Notes: a model not told the origin generated them from the letters alone. Shown: positions 16,390-24,514, numbered from the stretch's first letter. The stretch: 64,000 nucleotides of DNA from DATBLE01 sp038248655 (GCA_038248655.1 JBBRXG010000003.1:16162-80161), one strand, 5' to 3'. Program-made: numbers and translations.

Positions 16390-17625
16390 ATGAAGCAGAT
16401 CAGGGACCGGGTTGCCGGTCTGGATGTGCATCGGGACACGGTGGTCGCTTGCTGCCGGCTGCGTGATCCCGACGGCGAGGTCGAGGTGAGCGGCCGTTCG
16501 CGACGACCCGTGGGGGGCTGTCCGAGCTGGCGGCGTTCCTCCGCGACGCGGCGGTGACGACGGTGGCGATGGAGGCGACCGGCGTCTACTGGAAGGGCCC
16601 CGTACTACGCGCTCGAGGGGCTGTTCGAGGAGCTGTGGCTGTGCAACGCCCAGCACGTCAAGAACGTCCCCGGGCGCAAGAGCGACCTCTCCGATGCCGA
16701 GTGGCTGGCGGACGTGGCCGCGCACGGGATGGTGCGCCCGAGCTTCGTGCCGCCGCCGGCGATCCGGGAGCTGCGCGAGCTGACCCGCTACCGCAAGACG
16801 CAGGTAGACGCGCGGGCGAAGGAGATCCAGCGTCTGGAGAAGGTACTCCAGGACGCCGGGATCAAGCTGACCTCGGTCGCCTCCGCGGTCTGGAGTGCCT
16901 CCTCGCGCGCGATGGTCGAGGCGCTGATCGCCGGTGAGCGCGACCCGGCCGTGCTCGCCCGGCTGGCCAAGGGGCGGATGCGTTCGAAGGTCGCCCGGCT
17001 CGAGGAGGCGCTGGCGGGCAGCTTCGGCTCCCACCACGCGATCGTCTGCCGGCAGATCATCGAGCACATCGATTTCCTCGACTCCTCGCTCGCCGCGCTG
17101 AACGAGGAGATCACCGCCCGGCTCGTCCCTTTTGAGCCGGCGCTCGCGTTGATCAGCTCGATCACCGGCATCTCACGCACGACCGCCGAGGTGATCGTCG
17201 CCGAGACCGGCGCCGACATGTCTCGCTTCCCGAGCGCGGGCCACCTCTGCGCCTGGGCGGGGCTGGCGCCGGCCAGCTACGAGTCGGCCGGTAAACGACG
17301 CCCGGCCGGCACCCGCCATGGCGCGCCCTGGCTGCGCCGCACGCTCATCGAAGCCGCCAGGGCGGGGGCGCGCAGCAAGGGCAGCTACTTCTCCGCCCAA
17401 TACGCGCGGATCGCCCGACGACGCGGCCCGAACAAGGCCGCGGTCGCCGTCGCCCACTCCATGCTCGCGGTCGTCTGGCATCTGCTCACCACCGGCGCCT
17501 TCTACCAGGACCCCGGCGCCGACTACTTCGAGCGTCGCCACGATCCCGTCGTCGAGGCGAAGCGGCTCAGACAACGGATCGAGGCGCTCGGATTCGAGGT
17601 CATCCTGCACGAGAAGGCGGCATAG
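16390..17625 (+). pseudogene. IS110-family transposase with two compensating frameshifts
   Basis: Reading MKQIRDRVAGLDVHRDTVV from 16390 gives the RuvC-like first Asp. A base is missing near 16496 (CGGCCGTTCGCG context), and the frame returns after one extra G near 16597 (TGGAAGGGCCCC). Between them the middle frame encodes the MEATGVYWK block with the catalytic Glu. After restoration come GRKSDLSDAEWLADV with the last Asp residues, a coiled helical linker and the Tnp_20 domain (ISSITGISRTTAEVIVAETG; AGLAPASYES) with the Ser region. The corrected protein is about 410 residues, normal for the family. As read, no full-length product is made. Confidence 0.85.
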
Positions 17626-17738
17626 CTCCCCACTCGCGCTCAACCACACCCGACATCTTCACCCGACCGAACGAGGTCCTCCTCGCACGCTCACAAACCC
17701 GCGACAGGCAAGGCATTTCACCCCAGCAGGAGTGGGTA

Positions 17739-18128
17739 CTACCGTCGGGACTGCGATCCCGATCGTCGATGACGCTCCTGAGGGTGATCCCGGTCGATCT
17801 GTTCACGCGCCTCACCGACCTTCTCGACCACCACGAAGCCGACGTGTTTCTGGACGACCTGCTCGACGTCCGGCTGCACGTGACCCGGAACGACGACGAA
17901 TCTGTATCGCTGGGACAGGATCTGCTCATAGAGGACGGGCGGCACGTCGATCTTCTCCAGGCACGGGGTCTTCGCGCATTCGCAGTGGAACGGCATCGGG
18001 TCGCCGACGCCATGGAGCTCGGCTCCCTCCTCGATCTTCCGGTTCACGTCCCGGACGATCTCCTCGTTCCGCGCCGCGCGTTGCGCGAAGTCCATCCCCT
18101 GCCTTGAGATCAACCTGAGTGGCATCAT
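17739..18128 (-). CDS. Small conserved hypothetical protein with CxC-x5-C motif
   Basis: A 129-residue (or 118 from the internal ATG at 18095) soluble protein. Seen: a charged N-terminal helix ARNEEIVRDVNRKIEEG, then FHCECAKTPCLEKIDVP with three Cys that could bind a metal, then RYRFVVVPGHVQPDVEQVV and a Lys/Arg/His-rich tail. Similar small proteins are remembered as widespread in actinobacteria without assigned function. Its ATG overlaps the stop of the frameshifted gene upstream (18125), implying an operon of two. Confidence 0.65.
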   Translation of the reverse strand: MMPLRLISRQGMDFAQRAARNEEIVRDVNRKIEEGAELHGVGDPMPFHCECAKTPCLEKIDVPPVLYEQILSQRYRFVVVPGHVQPDVEQVVQKHVGFVVVEKVGEAREQIDRDHPQERHRRSGSQSRR

Positions 18129-18423
18129 CTCGCCGTTCCTATTCTCTCTGCCTTCCCGACCGACAGCGCCCCGTCGATCGCTTCCAAGGTGGCGATTAGC
18201 GACCCGATCTCACCGGCTGCGAGCACGTCGAACGGCTGGGGAGCGGAAGCGACATCAGCTCATCGGCGATCTCGGCCGCACGAGGAGCGAGCGCCCGGCC
18301 GTTCTTGGAGCGGACGCCGTGCTTCACGTTGCGGGAGTTGCCCTCCACCTCCGCGGGCGGAGTCAGCGTCTTCGCGTGCCCGGGCCGGGTTCCGTGGCGT
18401 GCCATAAGGCGTTGCTTGCTCAT
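18125..18423 (-). pseudogene. Small mobile-element-type protein, broken by one frameshift
   Basis: The reading MARHGTRPGHAKTLTPP, KHGVRSKNGRALAPRAAEIA and DELMSLPLP is continued in the next frame by PFDVLAAGEIGSLIATLEAI and a stop at 18125. One C appears to be missing in the run near 18225-18230 (CTCCCC). The joined product of about 98 residues has the HGxYS-RALAPRA-ELM pattern seen, from memory, in small terminase-like or mobile-element hypothetical proteins. The overlap with the next gene's ATG supports the joined reading. Confidence 0.5.
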
Positions 18424-18858
18424 GACGTCAGCCTGCCGACGCGATCGGACCGTCACGAAGCGCCGCCTCCGGATCACGACGACGAGCTTGGTGTCTTCGG
18501 TTCTGAACAATGGCGGCCTCTAAATCCCTGTCGCTATCGGCTTCTCCGGCGTCGTCTGTTCGGTTCTGAACATCGGCGTTCACCGTGCCCAGGCCGACGC
18601 CGAGTGCTTTCGCTGTGGCCCGCTGCGTCGCCGGCGGCTCGGCCGCTTTGCAATCGCCTCGCAAAACGGCCGCTCCGCGTAAGGTAACGCGTGCTAGCTG
18701 GACTAACCACACACCTTCGAGACGGCTGATTGCGTCCGGACGAAGAGGACAAGCGCGGCGCGACGGGTCGGCATGCGCGCGGTCGGAGAGAGCTGCACCC
18801 GCCCTCGTAGGCACGCAACATCAGGGCAGCGGCGAAGCCGGAGACTGTGCAGAAGCTG
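18424..18858 (-). other. Degenerate remnant region
   Basis: No intact gene is recognised in these 435 nt. On the minus strand, around 18560-18640, TQRATAKALGVGLGTVNADV resembles the helix-turn-helix segment of ParB-like or plasmid/phage replication regulators, but the surroundings do not continue a recognisable protein. It is best read as decayed accessory DNA. Confidence 0.35.
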
Positions 18859-19095
18859 CTACCGGACCCGTGGCGGCGCTGTCCCGGGTGGCGGAGGCGG
18901 CACCGGCGGTTGCCCGATCCCGCTGCGGAAGCGCGCCTGCAGCTCCGCCAAATCGAGTTGTCCGAGCAGGAGGGCGGCGCCGAGGTAGAAGACGACCGCG
19001 CCGACGAGGCAGAGGATCCCAGCCGCGAAGTCGACGCCGATCCACACAGCGACGAAGGCGAAGCCGAGCGCTGCGGCGAACTGTCCTGGACTCAT
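18859..19095 (-). CDS. Small membrane protein of the Asp23 operon (DUF2273-like)
   Basis: 78 residues. Two hydrophobic segments (about 8-27 and 28-46: FAAALGFAFVAVWIGVDFAA, ILCLVGAVVFYLGAALLLG) are followed by a short amphipathic part and a Pro-rich tail PPVPPPPPGTAPP. It resembles the small DUF2273-type membrane proteins found with Asp23. The ATG overlaps the upstream stop (ATGA). It is last in the stress operon. Confidence 0.65.
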   Translation of the reverse strand: MSPGQFAAALGFAFVAVWIGVDFAAGILCLVGAVVFYLGAALLLGQLDLAELQARFRSGIGQPPVPPPPPGTAPPRVR

Positions 19096-19703
19096 TTGAG
19101 CTCCCTTCGGTGTTTGCGGTCGAACCCGGTCAGCGTGACGTTGACGGGCATCTGGGGTAGATCGTGCTGGGCGAGCGCAGCGTCGACGCGATCTCGGACG
19201 TCGTAGACGGTGCCCGGAACTTCTCGCGCCTGATCAACGGCGACGCTCACGTTCAACCCGTCCTCTCCGCCGTAGCGTGCCGCTGCGCCGCTAACGGCCG
19301 GATGCTGACTTGCCGCGACCTCAGCGGCCCGCTCGATCGCGCGCGGCTCGACGCTGACCGTCGTCAGCTCGTCCTCATAGAGGTCGAGGCTGCTGCGTGC
19401 GAGATACGGACGGGGGATCTTCTTCCACGCGAGATAGGCGCAGAGCAGGAACGTGGCCAAGCCGGCGAGGCCCGCGATCAGGCGTACGCGGTCGGTTATG
19501 TCGCCCGCCTCAAGACCTGCGAAGTAATCGTAGATCGTCCGGTACCCGCTGATCTGGTCGACGCGGCGCGGGGACGCCTTCAACCCGAGCAATGCCAACA
19601 TTAGGCCGTACCAGACGAGTGCGCCGCCGGCGACGACAACCAGCAGGTCCCCGAGATAGCCGATTGGGGAGACCCGGATGCGCAGACGCTGGCGCACCAT
19701 CAC
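19092..19703 (-). CDS. AmaP/DUF6286-like membrane protein 1
   Basis: 203 residues. Two membrane segments (about 14-38 and 76-92) flank an extracytoplasmic loop, followed by a cytoplasmic alpha/beta domain (SVEPRAIERAAEVAASQHPA, GEDGLNVSVAVDQ, PQMPVNVTLTGFDRK). This matches the alkaline-shock membrane-anchor type that tethers Asp23 to the membrane. The GTG overlaps the preceding stop. The start could be the ATG one codon later. Confidence 0.7.
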   Translation of the reverse strand: MMVRQRLRIRVSPIGYLGDLLVVVAGGALVWYGLMLALLGLKASPRRVDQISGYRTIYDYFAGLEAGDITDRVRLIAGLAGLATFLLCAYLAWKKIPRPYLARSSLDLYEDELTTVSVEPRAIERAAEVAASQHPAVSGAAARYGGEDGLNVSVAVDQAREVPGTVYDVRDRVDAALAQHDLPQMPVNVTLTGFDRKHRRELK

Positions 19704-20302
19704 TGCACCCGTGCACGCCCCCGCTCGCCCAGTCTTGGGCGCACGCGGGTTCGGAGGTGGAACGCATTGGCGAGCGGCTCGACCGCGCCGCTGACGCGTG
19801 TGACGATCTCATTCGGTGCGCGGTTCCTGGGGTGGAAGGCGGTCACTCGCAGCCCGCCCCCAGTGCGCCAGCGGCTCGACCGAACCCGGGTCTTCGCGAG
19901 GCTGACGCCGCGCTCCTGCTCCGCCAGCGCCGCGGCGATCTGCGTCAGGGGCCGGCGCCGTGCGGCGAGGGTAGATCCTTCCTCCCCATCGAGCACGAGC
20001 ACGCGCTCGCGACGGGGTGCCAGCTCTCCCACGAGCACCAGCAGCCCGAGCGCGGCCGCCGCCGCCCCGGCGCCGACCGAGATCCAGGCAGTCGGCCCGC
20101 TGCGCTCGAGAGACGAGAGATAGTCGCCGGCGATGTCCTCGAGTTGGGGCAGCCGGAAGTGGGCTGCGAGCCTTGGGAGGCTGAGTGTATTCGAGTTGCC
20201 CTGCAGGGAGAAGATCGCGGTCGCCAGCCCGAGAGCAGCGAGAGCCACCAAGAGCAGGAAGGCGATCGCGCGCGCCAAGGCGCGGAGCGCGAGAACGATC
20301 AC
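19700..20302 (-). CDS. AmaP/DUF6286-like membrane protein 2
   Basis: 200 residues with the same layout as its neighbour: TM1 at about 12-33, an outside loop, TM2 at about 74-94, then a cytoplasmic domain (LAARRRPLTQIAAALAEQE, GGLRVTAFHPRN). The pair may form a hetero-oligomeric membrane anchor for the two or three Asp23-type proteins encoded upstream. The GTG overlaps the preceding stop by a few bases. Confidence 0.68.
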   Translation of the reverse strand: MIVLALRALARAIAFLLLVALAALGLATAIFSLQGNSNTLSLPRLAAHFRLPQLEDIAGDYLSSLERSGPTAWISVGAGAAAAALGLLVLVGELAPRRERVLVLDGEEGSTLAARRRPLTQIAAALAEQERGVSLAKTRVRSSRWRTGGGLRVTAFHPRNRAPNEIVTRVSGAVEPLANAFHLRTRVRPRLGERGRARVQ

Positions 20303-20649
20303 AGAGGTTCTCCCATCGGTTCGACGTCCTCGATCGAGACGTCGATCGAGCCAACGAGATCTCCGAGCCCTGCTTGCTCCGCTGTCCGGACGATCCGCTC
20401 ACGAATCAGCTCCGCCAACTCGCGAAGCGGCACGGGCCGCGCGATCAGGTGGAGCTCGATCGCGTATCGCCCGTCGGCCTGTGCAGCCGCCACGATCCCG
20501 GGCAGGCGCTCGCCGTCGACCTCGGTGATCCAGACGCCGTTCGGCCCGGCATCGGTGCCGGCGACGTCCGGGACTGCAAGCGAGGCTCCGAGCGCAATCT
20601 GCGCCAGCGTGGCACGCTCCGAGGAGCGCTGCGTCTCGAGCTCAGACAC
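20299..20649 (-). CDS. Asp23-like small protein
   Basis: 116 residues, soluble. The C-terminal half has the Asp23/Gls24 beta-alpha pattern: YAIELHLIARPVPLRELAEL, then RIVRTAEQAGLGDLVGSIDV and SIEDVEPMG. The N-terminal half is divergent. It has a GTG start 20 nt after the Asp23 gene and is the third Asp23-fold protein of the operon. Confidence 0.6.
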   Translation of the reverse strand: MSELETQRSSERATLAQIALGASLAVPDVAGTDAGPNGVWITEVDGERLPGIVAAAQADGRYAIELHLIARPVPLRELAELIRERIVRTAEQAGLGDLVGSIDVSIEDVEPMGEPL

Positions 20650-20669
20650 GGTGATCCGGCTGTGACGTG

Positions 20670-21185
20670 CTATTCGACTCGCTGGGGTTCTGGGACCTCG
20701 TCGCCCGGGAAGTAAAGATCGTCCACCGCGATGTTGACTTCGGTCACCGAGAGACCGGTGATGCCCTCGATGCGCTTGATCAGGTTGTCGCGGACTGCCT
20801 GCGCGACTTGGGGGATCGACTCGCCGTACTCGACGACGATCGTCAGATCGACGGCCGCCTCGCGCTCGCCGACCTCGACCGATACTCCCTGACTGCGCTC
20901 GTCACTGATACCGACGCGCTGGGTGACTGCGCCCATCGCCCGTGACACGCCCCCGCCGAGCTCGTGCACGCCACGCACTTCGCGCGCCGCGATGCCGGCG
21001 ACCTTCGTGACGACGGTATCCGCGATGCTGGTCGAACCGCGCTCGGACTCGAGCGGCGAGGAGGCCTCAATCGACCTCGACGCGGTGGTCTCCTTCGCGG
21101 CCGCGGCCCCGCGCGCGGCGCTCCGGCTGCGACCAGTGCTCGGCGTGGTCTGCTCGCCTCCGATTGTCGTATCGTCTGATCCCAC
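20670..21185 (-). CDS. Asp23/Gls24-family envelope stress protein
   Basis: 171 residues. A low-complexity Ser/Thr/Ala-rich N-terminal tail (about 1-50) precedes a full Asp23 domain: SIADTVVTKVAGIAAREVRG, VSVEVGEREAAVDLTIVVEY, RDNLIKRIEGITGLSVTEVN and IAVDDLYFPGD. The GTG at 21185 is chosen because AAGGAGA lies 8 nt upstream; longer readings would overlap the preceding gene. Asp23 proteins form abundant membrane-anchored assemblies in envelope stress. A candidate ECF promoter lies just upstream. Confidence 0.85.
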   Translation of the reverse strand: MGSDDTTIGGEQTTPSTGRSRSAARGAAAAKETTASRSIEASSPLESERGSTSIADTVVTKVAGIAAREVRGVHELGGGVSRAMGAVTQRVGISDERSQGVSVEVGEREAAVDLTIVVEYGESIPQVAQAVRDNLIKRIEGITGLSVTEVNIAVDDLYFPGDEVPEPQRVE

Positions 21186-21241
21186 GGTCGTCTCCTTTGC
21201 GTGCGGCTTGTGGACATCGCGGGTCGATGTCTCCTGATCAT

Positions 21242-21269
21242 TTAGAACGAGACATGTGCAAAAAGTTCC
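21242..21269 (-). promoter_or_regulatory. Candidate ECF sigma-factor promoter before asp23
   Basis: The minus strand reads GGAACTT (-35-like), then 15 nt from GGAAC to CGTTCTAA (-10-like). GGAAC with CGT/TCTRA at about this spacing is the usual layout of group IV sigma promoters. It lies in the only sizeable gap of the operon (97 nt), after the sigma and anti-sigma genes, so it would boost the structural genes. Confidence 0.5.
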
Positions 21270-21282
21270 GCGGCCGGTGACA

Positions 21283-21975
21283 TTACGGTCGAGGTCGCTC
21301 CGCAAGCCGGACCCGTCTGGGCTCCGGAGTGCTCGGGAAGCCGTACACGTCGTCGACCGCGATGTCGATCTTGCCCGGCTCGAGCCCGGTCACTCTCTCA
21401 ACCCACCGGACAACGCGGTCGCGTATGCCAGCCGAGACAACGGGAATCCGTCTCCCGTACTCGATCACGATCCGGATCTGGACGTCGACTCGGTGCCCAT
21501 CCACGGCGACCGTCACCCCGCGAGCAGCCATCCCGCCAGGGCTGTTACCGGACACCGCAATCGCCCCGCGCGCGCTGAGCGCGTAAACGCCCGGCGTCTC
21601 GCGAGCGATCCGCGCGACGAGCCGCGCCACAACCGTGTCGGCGATGCGCGTCACGCCGCCGGGGCCTCCAAGCAGCGCGTGACGGACGAGTCGCGGAACC
21701 ACGATCTCCAGCGGGACGAGCTGGCCGAGCGCCCTTAGCTCGCGCCGGATCCGGCGTACGACGCTCTCGACCAGGCCGGGCGGACGGACGATGGCCTCGC
21801 GAGCTACCTCGCGCACAATTCCCCAGAGAGGCTCGAGGTGCCGCAATGCCGCCTGACAATGCGGGCAGCTCTCCTGGTGCTTGGCTTCCGCCGGGGGAAG
21901 CCCCTCGGCCACCTGATCGATCAAGGTTGCCAACTCCACCCCGCAGGGCAGGCGCTCGAGATGGTCGGCGGTCAT
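21283..21975 (-). CDS. Zinc anti-sigma (ZAS) domain fused to an Asp23 domain
   Basis: 230 residues. The N-terminus has C11, H33, C37 and C40 in the Hx3Cx2C arrangement (KHQESCPHC), the ZAS zinc site of anti-sigma factors such as RsrA. An amphipathic linker (about 45-85) follows. The rest is an Asp23 domain: ADTVVARLVARIARETPGVY, VTVAVDGHRVDVQIRIVIEY and KIDIAVDDVYGFP. There is no membrane segment. The ATG overlaps the sigma-factor stop (ATGA), the classic sigma/anti-sigma arrangement. It probably binds the sigma factor and senses envelope state or redox through Asp23 partners or the Cys pair (inference). Confidence 0.78.
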   Translation of the reverse strand: MTADHLERLPCGVELATLIDQVAEGLPPAEAKHQESCPHCQAALRHLEPLWGIVREVAREAIVRPPGLVESVVRRIRRELRALGQLVPLEIVVPRLVRHALLGGPGGVTRIADTVVARLVARIARETPGVYALSARGAIAVSGNSPGGMAARGVTVAVDGHRVDVQIRIVIEYGRRIPVVSAGIRDRVVRWVERVTGLEPGKIDIAVDDVYGFPSTPEPRRVRLAERPRP

Positions 21976-22508
21976 TGTTGCTCCCTCATCATCGCCACGA
22001 GCTCGAGGCGGGCGCGTCGGATGCGGCTCTTGACCGCAGGAAGCGAAATCTCGAGGACAGCGCCAATCTCCTGGTAGGTCAGGCCCTCGAATTCGCGGAG
22101 CACGAGCGGTGCGCGCTGCTCGGGGGTCAGGTGCATGATGCTCGTCTTCAGCAAGTCCAGCGCGTCCGCCGTCTCCACGATCTTCCCTGGCTCGCTCCTC
22201 GGCGCCTCATGCCCTTCGGACAGCGGCTCCGTCGGCCGCCGACGCTGGAGCAGGTTCAAGCAGCGGTTCGTGACCACGCGGTAGAGCCAGGTCGCCGTAG
22301 AGCTCTCGGCTCGGAACGTCGGCAGAGCTTGCCAGGCCTGCACGAGCGCATCTTGCGTCGCATCCTCGGCCTCCGTCGGATTCCCGAGGAGGCGCAGCGC
22401 GACTCGGTAGACAGGCAGCTCGTAGCGTCGAACGAGTGCTTCGAACGCGGCCAGGTCGCCCGTCTGGGCGGCGTGGATGAGGTGAATGTCCTCTGTCTCG
22501 CGAACCAT
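21972..22508 (-). CDS. ECF-type RNA polymerase sigma factor
   Basis: 178 residues. Region 2 is present: AFEALVRRYELPVYRVALRL, DATQDALVQAWQALPTF and TWLYRVVTNRCLNLL. After a linker comes region 4: LTPEQRAPLVLREFEGLTYQ, EIGAVLEISLPAVKSRIRRA. It is a standard group IV sigma and the first gene of the leftward stress operon, directly coupled to the ZAS-Asp23 gene. The likely targets include the operon itself. Confidence 0.92.
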   Translation of the reverse strand: MVRETEDIHLIHAAQTGDLAAFEALVRRYELPVYRVALRLLGNPTEAEDATQDALVQAWQALPTFRAESSTATWLYRVVTNRCLNLLQRRRPTEPLSEGHEAPRSEPGKIVETADALDLLKTSIMHLTPEQRAPLVLREFEGLTYQEIGAVLEISLPAVKSRIRRARLELVAMMREQQ

Positions 22509-22643
22509 GCCGCGGCGCTGTCGTACCGAGCGACGGCTACAGCTAACGACGATGTCGCCATCTCTGCTCTGCTGTAATCGCTAGACCGACGAGCTGAGGG
22601 CCGAGCCCAGGGGGCAAGTCGAGCCCGCCCTACGCCAGGGGCC

Positions 22644-22808
22644 TTATTTGCCCTTCAGCTTGTCAGCAACCTTATCGACCGCGCGCTTGGCCTTGGCGCC
22701 AGCCTGGTCGACTTTGCCCTCGCGCTGTAGCTCCTTGTCACCAGTGAGGTCGCCGGCGGCCTCCTTCGCGCGGCCCTTGCCCTCGTCGAGCTTCTCCTTC
22801 ATGGTCAT
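22644..22808 (-). CDS. CsbD-family stress protein
   Basis: 54 residues, highly charged: MKEKLDEGKGRAKEAAGDLT, GDKELQREGKVDQAGAKAKR, then a Lys-rich end. This is the CsbD fold, small hydrophilic proteins induced by general stress. The third codon is also ATG (22802) and has better spacing from the GGAAGGA Shine-Dalgarno, giving 52 residues. It lies 135 nt upstream of the sigma gene, same strand. Its upstream region (GCAACTT near 22861-22855) resembles the candidate ECF promoter weakly. Confidence 0.88.
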   Translation of the reverse strand: MTMKEKLDEGKGRAKEAAGDLTGDKELQREGKVDQAGAKAKRAVDKVADKLKGK

Positions 22809-22919
22809 CCTTCCGTCGCGTGTCTGGTACCTATTCGACACGCGCTGAGCGCAGAAGTTGCGTGGCGAGCACCGGTCAACCCCGTATGTGCCCTCCGTCC
22901 AAGAAGAACCTGAGAATGG

Positions 22920-22946
22920 AAAAGCCCCGGCTCTCCCGGGGCTTTT
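22920..22946. terminator. Bidirectional intrinsic terminator
   Basis: A perfect 11-bp stem (AAAAGCCCCGG / CCGGGGCTTTT) with a 5-nt loop gives T-runs on both strands. It lies just downstream of tRNA-Gly on the minus strand and would end that transcript. Confidence 0.85.
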
Positions 22947-22951
22947 CTGTG

Positions 22952-23024
22952 AGCGGGGGACGGGGTTCGAACCCGCGACCCTCAGCTTGGGAAGCTGATG
23001 CTCTACCAACTGAGCTACCCCCGC
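22952..23024 (-). tRNA. tRNA-Gly (anticodon CCC)
   Basis: A 73-nt cloverleaf. Acceptor GCGGGGG/CCCCCGC with discriminator T, anticodon stem TCAGC/GCTGA with loop TTCCCAA, T arm GCGGG-TTCGAAC-CCCGT. No encoded CCA. A -10-like TATCCT (23042-23037) lies 12 nt upstream. Confidence 0.96.
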
Positions 23025-23061
23025 GCGTCGCCCCCAAGGATAGCGCGGCGCCGCGTGCGAC

Positions 23062-24407
23062 CTACCGGATCGAGACCTGGACGAGCCGGCGAGTGGCGAC
23101 ACCGGCGAGCAGATTGTCCCCCGGCCTCCGCGCGCGGACGAAGAGGACCAGCGCGGCGCGGCGGATGGGCATCTTCGCGGTCGGGAAGAGCTGGATCGTC
23201 GCCCAGCCGTCGGCGCCGGTGGTCGCCTCGGGGGCGGCGCGCAGCCACGGGTACGGCAGGCCGAGCACGTAGACGAGCGCGCCGCGGACAACGTACCCGC
23301 GCGTGTCGATGACGCGGAACCGTCCGACGAACGCCTGGCGGGAGCTGAGACGGGCCGGGATGAACTTCACCGACGAGACGACGAGCCGCTGGGGCGGGGC
23401 GATCATCTCGATGGGCAGCGACGTCTCGCCAGAGGGGAGCTTGATCGCGCCCGGCGGCAGCGCTGCGGCGACGACCGCGGTCGGCACCGAGGTGGCGAAT
23501 CCGCTCGTGCCGAACTGGTTCGTCGCGGCCACCTGGACGCGGATCCGGTCGCCGACGTCGGCACCTCCGAGGAGCTGGGTCTGCGCCGTCCCGATCGTCG
23601 TCGAGCAGTTGTTCCCCGCGCTGTCGCAGCGCAGCCAGCGGAACGAGAAGCGCGAGGGGGCGTTCGACCAGGCACCGGCGGTGGCCGTCAGGTCTGGCCG
23701 TCACGGGCGGTGCCGGCGATCGTCGGCGGGGTGACGATGCCCGGAGCCGCCGGCTGCTCACCGACGACGCCGGTGGGATTGGACACGGCGGCCGTACCGC
23801 CATAGCGGTTGCGTGCCCGGACGACGACCCTGATCGTGGAGCCGATGTCGCCGCGGTCGACCTTGTAGGTGCTGTGGTTGCCGCCGACGTTGCTGCAGTT
23901 TGCGCCCCGCGTGTCGCAGTGTTTCCACTGGTAGCTGAACGAGGTCGGACTGTTTGCCCAGCCACCGTTCGTCGTGGCGAGCGTCTGGCCGTCTCTCGGC
24001 GTCCCGGAGATCACCGGAGCCGCCGTGTTCGCCGGCTGGAGCCCCTTGGCGATCGTCGCCGTCGCGCCGGACAGCGCATTGGCCGAGCCGCTCGAGTTCT
24101 GTGCGGTGACCGAGACGCGGATCCTGTGGCCGATATCGTCGCCCGAGAGCCGGTACGTCTGGCTCTTCGCCCCGTCGATATCGCGGCAGTTGCCTCCGCT
24201 CGAGTTGCACCGCCGCCAGCGGTAGTGGAACGACATCGGCGTCGAGCCCGACCACGACCCGCTCGTCGCGGTCAGCGTGTCCCCCTCGTGATTGCCGCCG
24301 GAGATCTTCGGCGGCGCGGTGTTCGACGGAGCAGCCGTGACCGCGCCCTGCGCCGCGGCTCCGGAGAGGAGCCCGACCAGTGCGAGCACCGAGACGATCT
24401 TCCACAT
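23062..24407 (-). pseudogene. Secreted Ig-like repeat protein, one frameshift
   Basis: It starts MWKIVSVLALVGLLSGAAAQ, a clear signal peptide, followed by repeats of about 90 residues (PPKISGGNHEGDTLTATSGS, VISGTPRDGQTLATTNGGW) with paired Cys (RWRRCNSSGGNC, QWKHCDTRGANC). In the third repeat one C is missing near 23690 (CAGACCTGACGG), giving an early TGA; the next frame continues AWSNAPSRFSFRWLRCDSAG to a C-terminal beta domain ending at 23062. The corrected protein is about 448 residues. Likely a cell-surface or secreted adhesive protein. The frameshift may be real or a read error. Confidence 0.7.
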
Positions 24408-24514
24408 GCTCGCCGTATCCCCCGCCCGCTGACTTCGTACCACCCCAAACACAATGCTTACGAGGCCCGTTTGCGACGATAATCCGGGTCAGAGCGAACG
24501 ACGAGGAGGAACCG

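Larger units (their letters stand above)
16150..17738 (+). mobile_element. IS110-family insertion sequence (ends not resolved)
   Basis: This segment holds a DEDD transposase with a long 5' non-coding stretch (16150-16389), as expected for the IS110 group. IS110 elements lack inverted repeats and make no clear target duplication, so exact ends cannot be set here. The limits given are the neighbouring gene ends. It is inserted between the catabolic operon and the accessory/stress region. Confidence 0.75.

Noticed and set aside
13387..17067. A 1226-codon open frame antisense to the thiolase, MBL and monooxygenase genes
   Set aside because: Very high GC keeps stop codons away from the antisense frame; no domain is recognisable and the sense genes are complete.
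16150..18858. Prophage or integrative element
   Set aside because: No integrase, capsid or tail gene and no att repeats seen; only an IS and decayed fragments.
22809..23291. Extension of csbD upstream through tRNA-Gly
   Set aside because: The terminator and tRNA separate them; csbD is complete from 22808.
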